This document shows positions 9,026 through 18,512 of a stretch of 64,000 nucleotides of DNA, in pieces. The DNA is from Desulfocapsa sp. GTDB taxonomy: Bacteria; Desulfobacterota; Desulfobulbia; Desulfobulbales; Desulfocapsaceae. Under the pieces are notes generated by a model, which saw nothing but the letters and a program-made list of their open reading frames with translations, ran no database searches and was not told the origin of the DNA. The translations under genes were made by a program, and so were the position numbers. Every line of letters starts with the position of its first letter. Within the stretch, counting starts at the first letter, position 1. The stretch is taken from assembly GCA_022712895.1 (NCBI GenBank), contig JAFLJS010000005.1, positions 51,198 through 115,197 of the forward strand, read 5' to 3'.

Positions 9026-10063
9026 TCAGGCCCAATCCATTACAACCTTACCGGTACTGCCGGACTGCATGGCCTCAAATCCTGCTTCAAAATCATCAAT
9101 CTTAATTCTGTGTGTAATGAGTGGTGAAAGATCGAGACCGCTTTCCACAAAGGTTATCATTTTGTACCAGGTTTCAAACATCTCACGCCCATAAATACCC
9201 TTGAGATTGAGCATCTTGAAAATCACCTTGTTCCAATCAATCTCAAAGCTGGTTGGGGCAATACCAAGAATTGCAATTTTGCCACCATTGTTCATCTTGT
9301 CTATCATGTCGCGAAAAGCAGTTGCTGCACCAGACATTTCCAGCCCCACATCAAAACCTTCTGTCATTCCGATATTTTTCATGACGTCGCTAAGTTTCTC
9401 TTCGGTTGCATTGACGACATATTCAATTCCCATTTTACTGGCAAGCTGTAAACGGTGCGGATTGATATCAGTAATGACAACTTTTCGGGCGCCGCAGCGC
9501 ATTGCAACCATTCCGGCCATGATGCCGATTGGACCAGCACCAGTGATAAGGATATCTTCGCCAACCAGATCAAAGCTCAAAGCCGTATGTACTGCATTGC
9601 CGAAGGGATCAAAAATTGCTGCTATTTCGTCGGGAATATCATCGGGAATGGAGACGACATTTGATTGAGGAATGCAGATAAATTCAGCAAATGAGCCGGG
9701 GCGGTTTACCCCGACACCTTGTGTGTTACGGCATAAATGGGCTCTTCCGGCACGGCAATTGCGACAAACTCCACAGGCGATATGGCCTTCACCGGAAACA
9801 CGCATTCCGACACTGTAACGATCTACAGCTGAGCCAGTTTCGACAATTTTACCGCAAAATTCATGGCCAACAACCATGGGTACTGGAATTGTTGCCGCTG
9901 CCCATTCGTCCCAATTCCAAATGTGAACATCAGTACCACATATGGCAGTTTTTGTTATCTTGATTAGTACGTCATTGGCACCTGGAATCGGTACTGGCAC
10001 TTGTTCCATCCACAGCCCCGGTTCCGCCTTTGCCTTAACCAGCGCTTTCATCATATTGCTCAT
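9026..10063 (-). CDS. tdh: L-threonine 3-dehydrogenase
   Basis: Zinc-dependent medium-chain dehydrogenase that oxidises L-threonine to 2-amino-3-ketobutyrate with NAD+. At 345 residues it has family length. Visible are the catalytic-zinc Cys42 in AICGTD, GHEFCG, the structural-zinc cluster [15 protein letters not shown], and a Rossmann fold with [10 protein letters not shown] followed by DINPHR for NAD binding. It overlaps the upstream kbl by 4 nt, the standard threonine-to-glycine operon in which Kbl consumes the unstable product. Together they form a threonine catabolic or glycine-producing route. The stop lies directly against copy A of the intergenic repeat. Confidence 0.95.
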   Translation of the reverse strand: MSNMMKALVKAKAEPGLWMEQVPVPIPGANDVLIKITKTAICGTDVHIWNWDEWAAATIPVPMVVGHEFCGKIVETGSAVDRYSVGMRVSGEGHIACGVCRNCRAGRAHLCRNTQGVGVNRPGSFAEFICIPQSNVVSIPDDIPDEIAAIFDPFGNAVHTALSFDLVGEDILITGAGPIGIMAGMVAMRCGARKVVITDINPHRLQLASKMGIEYVVNATEEKLSDVMKNIGMTEGFDVGLEMSGAATAFRDMIDKMNNGGKIAILGIAPTSFEIDWNKVIFKMLNLKGIYGREMFETWYKMITFVESGLDLSPLITHRIKIDDFEAGFEAMQSGSTGKVVMDWA

Positions 10064-11262
10064 GAGATTTCCTTTGAAATTACTCCTAACTCACGACCAA
10101 CTTGTGCAAAAGCTTCAACAACGTGGTCAATATCACTTTTACTGTGAACAGCCGACATTTGGGTTCGAATACGTGCCTGGCCTTTCGGCACGACTGGAAA
10201 GAAAAATCCGGTCACATAAACCCCTTTGCCAAGTAGTCGAGTGGCCATCTCTTGAGCAAGTTTGGCATCACCCAGCATAACCGGGATAATCGGATGGTTG
10301 CCGCCTCCCAGAGTAAAACCCAGCTTTTCCATCCCCTGACGAAAGTACCTGGAGTTGGATATCAATTTTTCTCTAAGGGTGTCTCCATTCTCAATAAGGT
10401 CAAGTACCTTCAGCGAGGTGGCAGTAATCACAGGGGCCAGGGTGTTGGAAAACAGATAGGGCCGGGAGCGCTGACGCAGCCATTCCACAATTTCTTTGCT
10501 GGCACATGTATAGCCACCCGATGCACCACCTAAAGCCTTGCCCAGTGTGCCGGTGAGGATATCTACCCGACCTTCAACATTGCAGTATTCAAGGGAGCCG
10601 CGACCATGGTCACCGACAAAACCAACAGAATGACTGTCATCAACCATAACCATCGCGTCATATTTCTCAGCCAGATCACAGATACCAGACAAGTTGGCAA
10701 TGATTCCGTCCATGGAAAACACACCATCTGTGGCAATAATTTTAAACCTGGCCTCACTGGCCTTTTTTAACTCGGCCTCCAGTGCTGACATATCGTTATT
10801 TGCATAGCGGTACCGTTTAGCCTTGCAGAGCCGGATACCATCAATAATCGAAGCGTGATTGAGCGCGTCTGAAATGATGGCATCTTCAGGGCCAAGCAGC
10901 GTTTCAAACAGGCCCGTATTGGCATCAAAACAGGAAGAATAGAGAATAGTATCCTCCATTTTGAGGAAGCTTGAAATTTTTTCTTCAAGCTGTTTATGTT
11001 CTTCCTGAGTGCCGCAGATAAAACGCACCGAAGCCATGCCGTATCCATAACGATCAAGAGCCTGCTTACCAGCTTCAATCAACTCAACGTTGTTGGCCAG
11101 ACCAAGATAATTATTGGCACAGAAGTTGAGAACCTTTTCTCCAGTTGTCAGTTCGATTTTACCAGCCTGTTTGGAAACAATAACGCGTTCGGATTTATAC
11201 AGTCCATCGGAACGCAAACCGGTTAGTTGAGTTTTTAAGTGATCAAGAAACATTTGCGACAT
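10060..11262 (-). CDS. kbl: Glycine C-acetyltransferase (2-amino-3-ketobutyrate CoA ligase)
   Basis: PLP enzyme of the alpha-oxoamine synthase family (400 aa) that cleaves 2-amino-3-ketobutyrate with CoA to glycine and acetyl-CoA. The PLP lysine lies in [31 protein letters not shown] carries the conserved Asp and His that contact the cofactor; SALNHASII and ANNYLGLA are further family signatures. It is first in the operon with tdh, whose start overlaps its stop by 4 nt. GGAGAGATAAG lies just before the ATG. Assignment to Kbl rather than BioF or HemA is supported by the tdh neighbour and by length. Confidence 0.95.
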   Translation of the reverse strand: MSQMFLDHLKTQLTGLRSDGLYKSERVIVSKQAGKIELTTGEKVLNFCANNYLGLANNVELIEAGKQALDRYGYGMASVRFICGTQEEHKQLEEKISSFLKMEDTILYSSCFDANTGLFETLLGPEDAIISDALNHASIIDGIRLCKAKRYRYANNDMSALEAELKKASEARFKIIATDGVFSMDGIIANLSGICDLAEKYDAMVMVDDSHSVGFVGDHGRGSLEYCNVEGRVDILTGTLGKALGGASGGYTCASKEIVEWLRQRSRPYLFSNTLAPVITATSLKVLDLIENGDTLREKLISNSRYFRQGMEKLGFTLGGGNHPIIPVMLGDAKLAQEMATRLLGKGVYVTGFFFPVVPKGQARIRTQMSAVHSKSDIDHVVEAFAQVGRELGVISKEIS

Positions 11263-11333
11263 CTTATCTCTCCAATAAACGTGATGAACAGTTCACCCGA
11301 CAAGTCGGAAAAACTTTTTAGTTACGCCGGATA

Positions 11334-11366
11334 AGTACCTTATAAGAAAGTTTTCTGTAAGGTACT
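11334..11366. repeat. Inverted repeat ending in a 17-mer shared with two other sites
   Basis: AGTACCTTA and TAAGGTACT flank an inner AGAAA/TTTCT pair, giving a compact hairpin that overlaps the stop codon of the metallophosphoesterase gene. The 17-mer TTCTGTAAGGTACTAAA (11353-11369) recurs exactly at 15926-15942, just after the aapJ stop, and with changes near 40519-40535. It may be a transcription-end element or part of a small repeat family. Confidence 0.5.
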
Positions 11367-12207
11367 AAATTAACTCTTCTGTAAAAGTCATAACGCCATC
11401 ATTAAGGAAAATTTTTATTACATGAATCTGCATCTCCGCAGTTCCCCAATTTTCCAAATATAAAAATTGATTATCATTGCCCATTCTGTTACTTGATGAG
11501 AGCGTCCCAACCATATACTGGGTAAAGGAGTTCTTTAAATAGAGGTCACTACTTTTTTGTAAATCAAGTCGGTGAGTGTGTCCACAAAAAACATCTTTTA
11601 CTTGATGTTTCCTCACAAAATCAGTTACGTAGAAGGAACTTCGGAGCGGTTCTTTATCCATGGTCAGAATCGAATGGTGAATCAGCAGTAGGGACTTATC
11701 ATATTTAAGTTGTTTGATCTTTTGAGAAAAGCTCTTTAAAATTTCCTTTTCAACATAGCCTTCGTCTTCATAAAGAACAGTAGAATCCAAACAGATAATC
11801 AGTACAGTTGTACTTCCAATGTTTATCAATTCAATATAATTAAGATCTGTGAAATGATCGTCCAGTCTCGTTATATCCCTCTGCAAGTACAGATATTTCT
11901 TGTCAGTACGTTCCGGGTTTAAAGGTAAAATACGCTCACTATGACTAATATATTTTTTAAAATATTCATGTGAGTGCATATTTCTTTTATCATGATTACC
12001 TGCAATAGAGATAACCTGCTCACAGTCTATACCGTTTAGAAACTGCGCCGCATCCTTGTATTCACTTTCCAGGCTATCAGATGTGTTGTCACCCGTATTA
12101 ACAACCAGATCTGGAGAATACGAGTTCAGTTTCTTCAGTAATGTTTCATCATTACCTTCCCAATGACGTGTTCCAAAATGCAAGTCGGATATATGTAAAA
12201 TATTCAC
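11365..12207 (-). CDS. Calcineurin-like metallophosphoesterase
   Basis: About 280-residue cytosolic phosphoesterase. Dinuclear-metal motifs are all visible: HISDLHFG (DxH), NTGDNTSD (GDxx), AGNHDKR (GNHD), LLIHHSI and FCGHTHRLD (GHxH). The substrate is unknown; relatives include cyclic-nucleotide phosphodiesterases and other small-molecule phosphatases. I chose the GTG at 12207, which gives MNILHISDLHFG and has AGAGAG upstream; the frame extends to a TTG at 12261 with no convincing ribosome site. It stands alone between kbl and aapP on the same strand. The last third carries no recognisable extra domain. Confidence 0.8.
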   Translation of the reverse strand: MNILHISDLHFGTRHWEGNDETLLKKLNSYSPDLVVNTGDNTSDSLESEYKDAAQFLNGIDCEQVISIAGNHDKRNMHSHEYFKKYISHSERILPLNPERTDKKYLYLQRDITRLDDHFTDLNYIELINIGSTTVLIICLDSTVLYEDEGYVEKEILKSFSQKIKQLKYDKSLLLIHHSILTMDKEPLRSSFYVTDFVRKHQVKDVFCGHTHRLDLQKSSDLYLKNSFTQYMVGTLSSSNRMGNDNQFLYLENWGTAEMQIHVIKIFLNDGVMTFTEELI

Positions 12208-12353
12208 TTCGGTTTCTCTCTGTTCAGCGGTGATTTCAGGACTCAGACCTTTAAGATACAAGTGCCTGGGGAATATGTTATAATATTGTTTAGTTTTGAT
12301 GAATGTGTTCTATGATGCATATCAGGAGGAGTCTTCAATGTGCTTCCGGACTA

Positions 12354-13148
12354 TCAAAGTATCTGACTGAGAAACAGTTTAGTTCGCTCATGCTGTGGAT
12401 TGTTGAAAAACTCACCAGGTTCATTTTCCTCTACTATTTGACCCTGATCCATTAAAATCACACGGTCTGCAACTGTCTCGGCAAAACCCATCTCATGGGT
12501 CACCACGATCATGGTCATTCCCGTATCGGCAAGCTCAATCATCACCTCAAGAACTTCCTTGATCATCTCTGGATCAAGTGCTGAAGTTGGCTCATCGAAC
12601 AACATAATTTTAGGATTCATACACAACGAGCGGGCGATGGCCACGCGCTGCTGCTGACCGCCAGAAAGCTGACCAGGAAATTTGTCAGCCTGTTCTGGAA
12701 TTTTAACCCGTTCAAGATACTTCATAGCAAGGTCGTTGGCATCGACTTTAGGCATTTTCCTGGTCCAGATTGGCCCGAGGGTCAGATTCTCGATAATTGT
12801 CAGATGGGGAAACAAATTGAAGTTTTGAAATACCATGCCAACTTCGGTACGAATATGATCAATATTCTTCAAATTTCTATTGAGTGTTATACCATCAACA
12901 ACAATACTGCCGCTTTGATGTTCCTCAAGATTGTTGATACAGCGGATAAGAGTTGATTTACCTGATCCTGACGGGCCGCAGACCACTATCCGTTCACCCT
13001 TGTGAACATCCAGATCAATATCCTTTAACACGTGAAAATCGCCGTACCACTTATTGACCTTAACAAACTCAATAATAATTTCACCGGAAGCGGCGGATAC
13101 CAATTGTTCCCTGTTTTTCTCAGTCTTCTGTGTATTTGTTTGTGCCAT
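12354..13148 (-). CDS. aapP: General L-amino acid ABC transporter, ATP-binding protein AapP
   Basis: Cytoplasmic ATPase of a polar-amino-acid uptake system (264 aa). It shows Walker [11 protein letters not shown]-loop [10 protein letters not shown], signature LSGGQQQR, Walker [15 protein letters not shown] and H-switch VTHEM. The QNFNLFPH and ALDPEMI sequences are typical of the GlnQ/HisP/AapP branch. It is the last gene of aapJQMP, 26 nt after aapM. A 25-residue hydrophilic extension precedes the ABC domain, which is slightly longer than usual. Confidence 0.93.
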   Translation of the reverse strand: MAQTNTQKTEKNREQLVSAASGEIIIEFVKVNKWYGDFHVLKDIDLDVHKGERIVVCGPSGSGKSTLIRCINNLEEHQSGSIVVDGITLNRNLKNIDHIRTEVGMVFQNFNLFPHLTIIENLTLGPIWTRKMPKVDANDLAMKYLERVKIPEQADKFPGQLSGGQQQRVAIARSLCMNPKIMLFDEPTSALDPEMIKEVLEVMIELADTGMTMIVVTHEMGFAETVADRVILMDQGQIVEENEPGEFFNNPQHERTKLFLSQIL

Positions 13149-13174
13149 ATTTTCTACCCTGTAAGGTTACTTGT

Positions 13175-14503
13175 TCAATTATGATGGTTGGTTGAAAGTT
13201 TTGCTTCCAGGTGACGGCTATATTTTGACATTGTAAAACAGATCAGGAAGAACAAAATTGCCCCAAATACCAGTGGCTCTATATGAAGTCCAAGCCATGG
13301 CAAGTCCTTACCGATCGAACGTAACATGCCGAGAACATCAAACAGGCCAATGATTGATACCAGTGTCGTATCTTTCAACACTGTTATAAAATTACCTACA
13401 ATATTAGGGATCATATGCTTCAGAGCCTGGGGCATAACAACAAGACCCATGGTCTGCCAATAGCCCAGACCTATGGTATGAGCCCCTTCAAACTGTCCCT
13501 GGGGAATGGTCTGTAGGCCGCCGCGCACGGTTTCTGCCATATAAGCTGCGTTAAACAAACAAACCGCGATGATAACCTGAACCAGCTTGTTGAGGACAAA
13601 GCCCTGAGGCATAAAAAGAGGAAACATTGTTGTTGCCATAAACAGTACTGTAATTATAGGCACCGACCGGAACAGCTCGATAAATGCGGTACTAAATACC
13701 CTGATAACCGGCATCCGAGAGCGTCGGCCAAGGGCAAGAACAATCCCGCCCGGAAGTGCCGAGGCAATACCAATCCCAGCTATAACAAGGGTGAGGAACA
13801 AACCGCCCCATTTAGTCCAGGGCACTCTTTCAACATTCCAGCTCATTTGCCACACATAAATAAGCACAAAGAGGATTGCGAGAAAACCAAAAAATATATT
13901 TCGTTGAGTCTTTTCACAGATATTCTTTTTATTAGACAGAGAGGCAAAAAACTCAGGCAGACTGCGACCGCTAAACACACCAATAATTGAATGAATAGTG
14001 TTAACCAGCAAGCAAACGACTGCAGCTGTGAGCATGACCTGCATGAAGATTCCTTTCTCGCCACCTGCAAACAAGTATCCCCCAAGAAAAGGATAGAGAA
14101 ATACTGTTGTCATACCAATGGATATCTTCGCTTTGACCCTTGGCAGCCAAAGCGGTACCATCCACATGAAAAGGAAGAATATTCCAAGATTGATCCGCCA
14201 TAATTCCTCTCGCGGATAGCGACCGTAGAAGATGTTATCCAGCCAAGCAATGACGCCTGCCCAGCAGGCACCATCGACGTTGATTGCAAAACATTCGCGT
14301 CGATTTTCAGCGACCCACACAGCATCCACAATTCCCCAACTCCACACCCCCTTTAACGTTGTATAAATAATATAGACGGTGACGAAGGTGAGAAGAGTGT
14401 TGAGTACAGAACTGAATAAGTTCTTTCTTATCCACCCTAAAACGGAGATCTCTGATAGAGGTGCTGTTACGGCATTTTTTTTCATTGTTTTTATAGTAGC
14501 CAT
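13175..14503 (-). CDS. aapM: General L-amino acid ABC transporter, permease AapM
   Basis: Inner-membrane permease of 442 residues. An N-terminal half with several extra membrane helices is followed by the canonical HisM/GlnP-type permease module from about residue 225, with the EAA-type loop at AETVRGGLQTIPQGQFEGAHTIG. The long N-terminal region is typical of AapM/BztC and distinguishes it from short HisM-type permeases. It follows aapQ by 2 nt and precedes aapP, so the heteromeric channel AapQ-AapM and ATPase AapP are made together. Confidence 0.92.
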   Translation of the reverse strand: MATIKTMKKNAVTAPLSEISVLGWIRKNLFSSVLNTLLTFVTVYIIYTTLKGVWSWGIVDAVWVAENRRECFAINVDGACWAGVIAWLDNIFYGRYPREELWRINLGIFFLFMWMVPLWLPRVKAKISIGMTTVFLYPFLGGYLFAGGEKGIFMQVMLTAAVVCLLVNTIHSIIGVFSGRSLPEFFASLSNKKNICEKTQRNIFFGFLAILFVLIYVWQMSWNVERVPWTKWGGLFLTLVIAGIGIASALPGGIVLALGRRSRMPVIRVFSTAFIELFRSVPIITVLFMATTMFPLFMPQGFVLNKLVQVIIAVCLFNAAYMAETVRGGLQTIPQGQFEGAHTIGLGYWQTMGLVVMPQALKHMIPNIVGNFITVLKDTTLVSIIGLFDVLGMLRSIGKDLPWLGLHIEPLVFGAILFFLICFTMSKYSRHLEAKLSTNHHN

Positions 14504-14505
14504 AA

Positions 14506-15723
14506 TCAGCGTTCCACCAACTGGACTCGTTCGTTATAGATATTCAAAAGCCACGAAATGAGAAGACTAACGACCATATAAAAGGCCATTGTCATGCCGA
14601 CCAACTCAATTGCATACCCCGCCTGATTCAGCGATGTCTGCATAAAAAGAGAGACCAGATCCGGGTACCCAATAGCGATAGCCAGCGATGAATTCTTGAT
14701 TGTGCTCATCCAGTTACTAATCATTGGCGGTACAATGGCGGGCATTGCCTGAGGAATAATGACAAGAGACATAACTCGTCCTTGTCTGAGGCCAATTGAA
14801 TGTGCAGCATCATATTGTCCCCTATTTACCGATAAAATACCGGCACGCACCATTTCGGCTGTATAGGAAGCATGATAAATTGACAAAGCAACCAAAAGAG
14901 TCACAAAAGAAGGTGGCAGGGTTGCCCCTCCTGTAAAGTTGAATCCCTCAAGTTTCGGCAGATCCCAACCAAGTGGCATTCCTGTCATAACATAGACAGT
15001 TCCAGGTAGAAGAATTAGGAATGCAACCGACGGGATAAATGTCGGAAAGATCTTCCCTGTTTTATCCTGACGCTTGTGTGCCCAGCGCTTAAGAATAACA
15101 ACAGCTATTATTGCGATTACAAGTGCTGCTCCCGTCATCCAGAAGAGATCGCCCAGTATAGGCCATGGCATATACAAACCACGATTATTGAGCAGTAAAA
15201 GCTCTGCGCCACCGGACAGGTCAATACTGCTCCTGACCTTGGGCAATAAGGAAAAAACTCCAATATACCAAAAAACAACCTGTATCAGGAATGGCGTATT
15301 GCGAAATATTTCCACATATGCAAGAGCCACCTTGGAGACCAGCCAATTATTGGAAAGTCTTAAAACACCAATGAAAAATCCAAGTATTGTGCTGGCGATA
15401 ATTGCCAGAAATGAAACATAAAGTGTATTGAGAATACCAATGATGAAAATGCGGCCATATGTTCCGACCCCGGCTTCATTGGGAATAAGTTTGAAGTATG
15501 AGTCGAATCCAGCTGCAACTTTCAGGAAGCCAAACCCCGTTTGCATCCCGCGTGCTTCAAGATTTTGAGCTGTATTGCTGATAAGGTACCAGCCAGCCAA
15601 GCCTACGGCCGCTACGGTCAGAAGTTGATAAAAAACCGAACGAACGCGCTCATCATGGAGAAAATCAAATTGTTCTTTAGGTCTGATATGCGCAGACTCT
15701 TTGCTGTTATTACTGACTGCCAC
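14506..15723 (-). CDS. aapQ: General L-amino acid ABC transporter, permease AapQ
   Basis: First permease of the Aap/Bzt system, about 405 residues. A first membrane helix (near 35-55 of the mature numbering), a periplasmic insertion, and the permease core with EMVRAGILSVNRGQYDAAHSIG as EAA loop are visible. I placed the start at the GTG at 15723, with AAGAGG upstream, because it gives the usual AapQ length; the frame can be extended to 15804 but that stretch is not conserved-looking. It lies about 230 nt after aapJ, separated by stem-loops that may reduce expression relative to the binding protein. Confidence 0.9.
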   Translation of the reverse strand: MAVSNNSKESAHIRPKEQFDFLHDERVRSVFYQLLTVAAVGLAGWYLISNTAQNLEARGMQTGFGFLKVAAGFDSYFKLIPNEAGVGTYGRIFIIGILNTLYVSFLAIIASTILGFFIGVLRLSNNWLVSKVALAYVEIFRNTPFLIQVVFWYIGVFSLLPKVRSSIDLSGGAELLLLNNRGLYMPWPILGDLFWMTGAALVIAIIAVVILKRWAHKRQDKTGKIFPTFIPSVAFLILLPGTVYVMTGMPLGWDLPKLEGFNFTGGATLPPSFVTLLVALSIYHASYTAEMVRAGILSVNRGQYDAAHSIGLRQGRVMSLVIIPQAMPAIVPPMISNWMSTIKNSSLAIAIGYPDLVSLFMQTSLNQAGYAIELVGMTMAFYMVVSLLISWLLNIYNERVQLVER

Positions 15724-15814
15724 AACATTTTCCTCTTGATATTCGTTCTTTTTACAGCGTAAATTACTGGTACCAAACCAACCTACAAGTTGATTTGATA
15801 CCAATCGTTAATAC

Positions 15815-15839
15815 TACCGGTTAAAACTTTGAACCGGTA
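15815..15839. other. Stem-loop between aapJ and aapQ
   Basis: TACCGGTT and AACCGGTA form 8-bp arms around a 9-nt loop in the aapJ-aapQ gap. There is no U-run after it on the minus strand. Such intercistronic hairpins in uptake operons often stabilise the binding-protein message or attenuate read-through; that role is inferred. Confidence 0.4.
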
Positions 15840-15951
15840 TTGAACGGTAAGCCGGTACTCAGTACAGCACCCTATCAGAATATTATCTTAGACAAAAGCA
15901 GGTTAACGAAGACTCTCTGAAAATATTCTGTAAGGTACTAAAGTGCAAGTA

Positions 15952-16986
15952 CTAGCGCATAGGCGGTGAATACATGAGACCACCGTTGGTCCAAAGTTCG
16001 TTAAGAGTACCCTTACGCTGAATACCAAGAGCACCTTCACCGCTACCAATATATTTCTCGTAGTTTTCGCCGTAATTACCAACCTGTTTGATTATATTAT
16101 AAGCCCAATCCTTGGAAAGGCCTAATCCCTCATGAATGTTACCTTCAACACCAAGCATACGGCGCACATCAATATTTTTTGAGTTGGCACGCATATCATC
16201 TACATTAGCACTGGTAACACCAAGTTCTTCGGCATTTATCATAGCAAAGAGTGACCATCTTACGATGTCGGCCCACTGACTGTCCCCATGTCTTACCGCA
16301 GGACCGAGAGGTTCTTTGGATATGGTTTCAGGTAGAATCATATGATCAGCAGGATTTGGAAATGAGACAATATTTGCAGCCAGAGAAGATTTATCAATCG
16401 TTACCGCATCGCATCCGCCCTTAAGATATGTGTCATCACGGACATTCCAATCCTCAAAGGTGACAGCGCTGATATTAAGATCATGTGCCCGGCTGAAATC
16501 TGCAAGATTCAATTCACTGGTCGTACCAGTTGTCACGCATACCTTTGCTCCCTTCAGTTGCAACGCACTGGTGATTCCACTTTCCTTAAGAACTGTAAAA
16601 CCTTGGCCATCATAGAAATTAGGAGTTACAAAATCTAAACCGAGTTGGGTGTCACGTGATATTGTCCAGGTCGCTGTGCGGCATAAAAGGTCAGATTCCC
16701 CATTAGCTAAAGCGGTGAAACGCGCCTGACTACTAACAGACTGAATCTCCATTTTCTTTTTGTCGCCAAAAATAGCAGCCGTTACAGCCTGACAAACAGC
16801 AACATCAAGACCGTACCAGTTGCCATCGGCATCGAGATTATAAAAGCCGCCCGAAGGGGTACCAACCTGACAGCGTAAATGACCACGTTTCTTGACGATA
16901 TCCAGAGTGTCACCTGTTGAAGCAACAGCAGGAGCTGCCATTACGGCAAATGCTACAACCGATGTGAGTAACGTTGAGAGTTTCAT
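15952..16986 (-). CDS. aapJ: General L-amino acid ABC transporter, periplasmic binding protein AapJ
   Basis: Periplasmic solute-binding protein (344 aa) that delivers amino acids to AapQMP. The start at 16986 is preceded by GGAGG with good spacing and gives a clear signal peptide (MKLSTLLTSVVAFAVMAAPA, cleavage near VAS). The frame can extend to 17040, but this places 18 polar residues before the signal. Family features include GHLRCQVGTPSGGF, the ligand-binding YGLDVAVCQAVTAA, and SELLCRT-like SDLLCRTATWTISRD. First gene of the operon; a GntR regulator is encoded just upstream on the same strand. Confidence 0.93.
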   Translation of the reverse strand: MKLSTLLTSVVAFAVMAAPAVASTGDTLDIVKKRGHLRCQVGTPSGGFYNLDADGNWYGLDVAVCQAVTAAIFGDKKKMEIQSVSSQARFTALANGESDLLCRTATWTISRDTQLGLDFVTPNFYDGQGFTVLKESGITSALQLKGAKVCVTTGTTSELNLADFSRAHDLNISAVTFEDWNVRDDTYLKGGCDAVTIDKSSLAANIVSFPNPADHMILPETISKEPLGPAVRHGDSQWADIVRWSLFAMINAEELGVTSANVDDMRANSKNIDVRRMLGVEGNIHEGLGLSKDWAYNIIKQVGNYGENYEKYIGSGEGALGIQRKGTLNELWTNGGLMYSPPMR

Positions 16987-17070
16987 TAAGCTTTTTCCTC
17001 CATTCAAAAATTTTAATTTTGATGCTAACCAGTTAATCACTTAACAAGTCACCAATCATAAAAGCGAAAA

Positions 17071-17095
17071 ACAAGAAGTTTTTCACCCGAAGTCG
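17071..17095. repeat. Fragment shared with the intergenic repeat
   Basis: GAAGTTTTTCACCCGAA at 17075-17091 is the exact reverse complement of the 17 bases at 8941-8957 inside repeat copy A. Only this portion is recognisable here, between the GntR gene and aapJ. Confidence 0.45.
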
Positions 17096-17167
17096 CTTAC
17101 AGTGTCGACTACATTCCTGGTATAAAACAGACTATCAAGGCCTTCATTCCCTCCTTTTTAGTATTGC

Positions 17168-17827
17168 TTATTGTTTTTTAAAAATACTTTCAAAGGTACG
17201 ACGAACATGCTGCTTCATAAGTTTTCCAGCCTTATCGGCATCTCTTTTTGCTATGGCTTCCGTTATCTCCATGTGCTGGCCTGGAGAAATCTTAAACTCC
17301 CTCTCTGCCATGCTCACCTTAAATTGATAATAGCGAAAGAAAATATAGCTATTTGATCGCCAGAAAATATGCTGGCTATACCCCTGTAAATATTTATTTT
17401 TAGATATTTGTGCTATAAACTCGTGAAAAGTTTCATTAATTGCCGAATAACCAACTATATCTCCTGATTCACCAGTCTCCACTTCTGCTTGAATAATCAT
17501 CTGAAGTTCATCAATTTCTTCATCAGAAGCATGGAGAGCGGCTGATGCTGCTGTCTGAAATTCTATATTTTCACGTGCAAAAAAAACATGTTCCGCATCT
17601 TCTGGGGTCAAAGGAGGAATAAAACAACCTTTCTTGCTCTTTTTATCAAGAAACCCTTTGGCTATAAGTTGTCCCAACGCGTGATGCACAGGGGTTCGGC
17701 TTTTCAAATTTAACCGCTCTGTTATTTCAGTTTCGAGAAGTAAATCGCCTGGCCGGTAATGGTTTGTAAGGATTAACGCAATGATTGAATCGTATACAAA
17801 CACTTCAAGATTATCTTTTTTTATCAT
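17168..17827 (-). CDS. GntR-family transcriptional regulator (FadR/FCD subfamily)
   Basis: DNA-binding regulator of 219 residues. The N-terminal winged helix (about 5-70) has the family pattern PGDLLLETEITERLNLKSRTPVHHAL, and the C-terminal all-helical FCD effector domain carries likely metal/ligand histidines in NETFHEF and KQHVRRTFE. FCD regulators usually sense small carboxylates or amino acids. It lies upstream of and in the same direction as aapJQMP, so it is a good candidate regulator of that operon (inference). A near-perfect palindrome sits just ahead of its own start, suggesting autoregulation. Confidence 0.88.
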   Translation of the reverse strand: MIKKDNLEVFVYDSIIALILTNHYRPGDLLLETEITERLNLKSRTPVHHALGQLIAKGFLDKKSKKGCFIPPLTPEDAEHVFFARENIEFQTAASAALHASDEEIDELQMIIQAEVETGESGDIVGYSAINETFHEFIAQISKNKYLQGYSQHIFWRSNSYIFFRYYQFKVSMAEREFKISPGQHMEITEAIAKRDADKAGKLMKQHVRRTFESIFKKQ

Positions 17828-17856
17828 TTTTTCGATTCCACCATAATGAGTCCATT

Positions 17857-17894
17857 AAACAAATGCATCAATGCGCACATTAATGCATTTGTTT
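17857..17894. promoter_or_regulatory. 38-bp palindrome, candidate operator of the GntR regulator
   Basis: The two 19-base halves, AAACAAATGCATCAATGCG and the complement of the right half AAACAAATGCATTAATGTG, differ at only 2 positions. The centre is 48 bp upstream of the regulator start, where a promoter is expected. I did not find the same palindrome in front of aapJ. Confidence 0.65.
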
Positions 17895-18065
17895 ATGTTG
17901 GTGTCAAGGGAAATTATAACCGGCAGTGTATGCCAATTCAAAAGATGATGCATCCGTTTGAGTTCAAACTTGCCATTGTTGAACAGGGTGCTAACCACCA
18001 CTGAGATTATCTTTTTTAACATTTTTTCACCCTGGTTTGTATTGTTGTTTTTGTTTAACCAATTG

Positions 18066-18236
18066 TCACAATTGATATACTCGTAAAAACCCAGAATTTA
18101 GATGGTTAAGTAAAAACCTTCATATCCGAGGCGCAAATATTTTCTATCATTTCGGCGTACTAAGGTACGTCGTAATGATAGAAAATGTGCAGCAACGAAG
18201 GAGATGGAGAGTTTTTACAACACCATCACAATTGAT
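18066..18236. repeat. Copy B of palindromic intergenic repeat, with flanking direct repeats
   Basis: Most complete copy. The element proper (18081-18218) begins with CGTAAAAAC and ends with GTTTTTAC. The centre (about 18140-18186) is a long hairpin with arms TTTTCTATCATTTCGGCGTAC and GTACGTCGTAATGATAGAAAA, split by 4 bases. The 11-mer TCACAATTGAT occurs on both sides (18066-18076 and 18226-18236), like a target-site duplication. No transposase is encoded. The rest of the 18237-18512 gap is AT-rich and holds nothing I can name. Confidence 0.85.
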
Positions 18237-18512
18237 TCTTGTGTTAAACCTAACAGAACAATATTAAGAAACTGTTAGGGGAAAATTTGTTTATGATCAA
18301 AAAGAGAGTAATATTTTAACTACGGAAAAGACTATTTATTCGATTAGATCTTTTACGAAAATAGATTAGGAGAATGATTGCGAAGATGTTGGCTTGCTCA
18401 TGACAGCAATTAATTCGTAAAAAAAAGGTTCGAAAAGCCTAATCCTGCCAGAAGATACAGCTTCACTTCCTAGAACACTGGTAACAGGCATGTCCTAATA
18501 AAGAATAGTACG

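Noticed and set aside
12338..12370. Ten-codon plus-strand ORF with a perfect AGGAGGAG site
   Set aside because: Very short, overlaps the end of aapP on the other strand, and no sign of a product or conservation.
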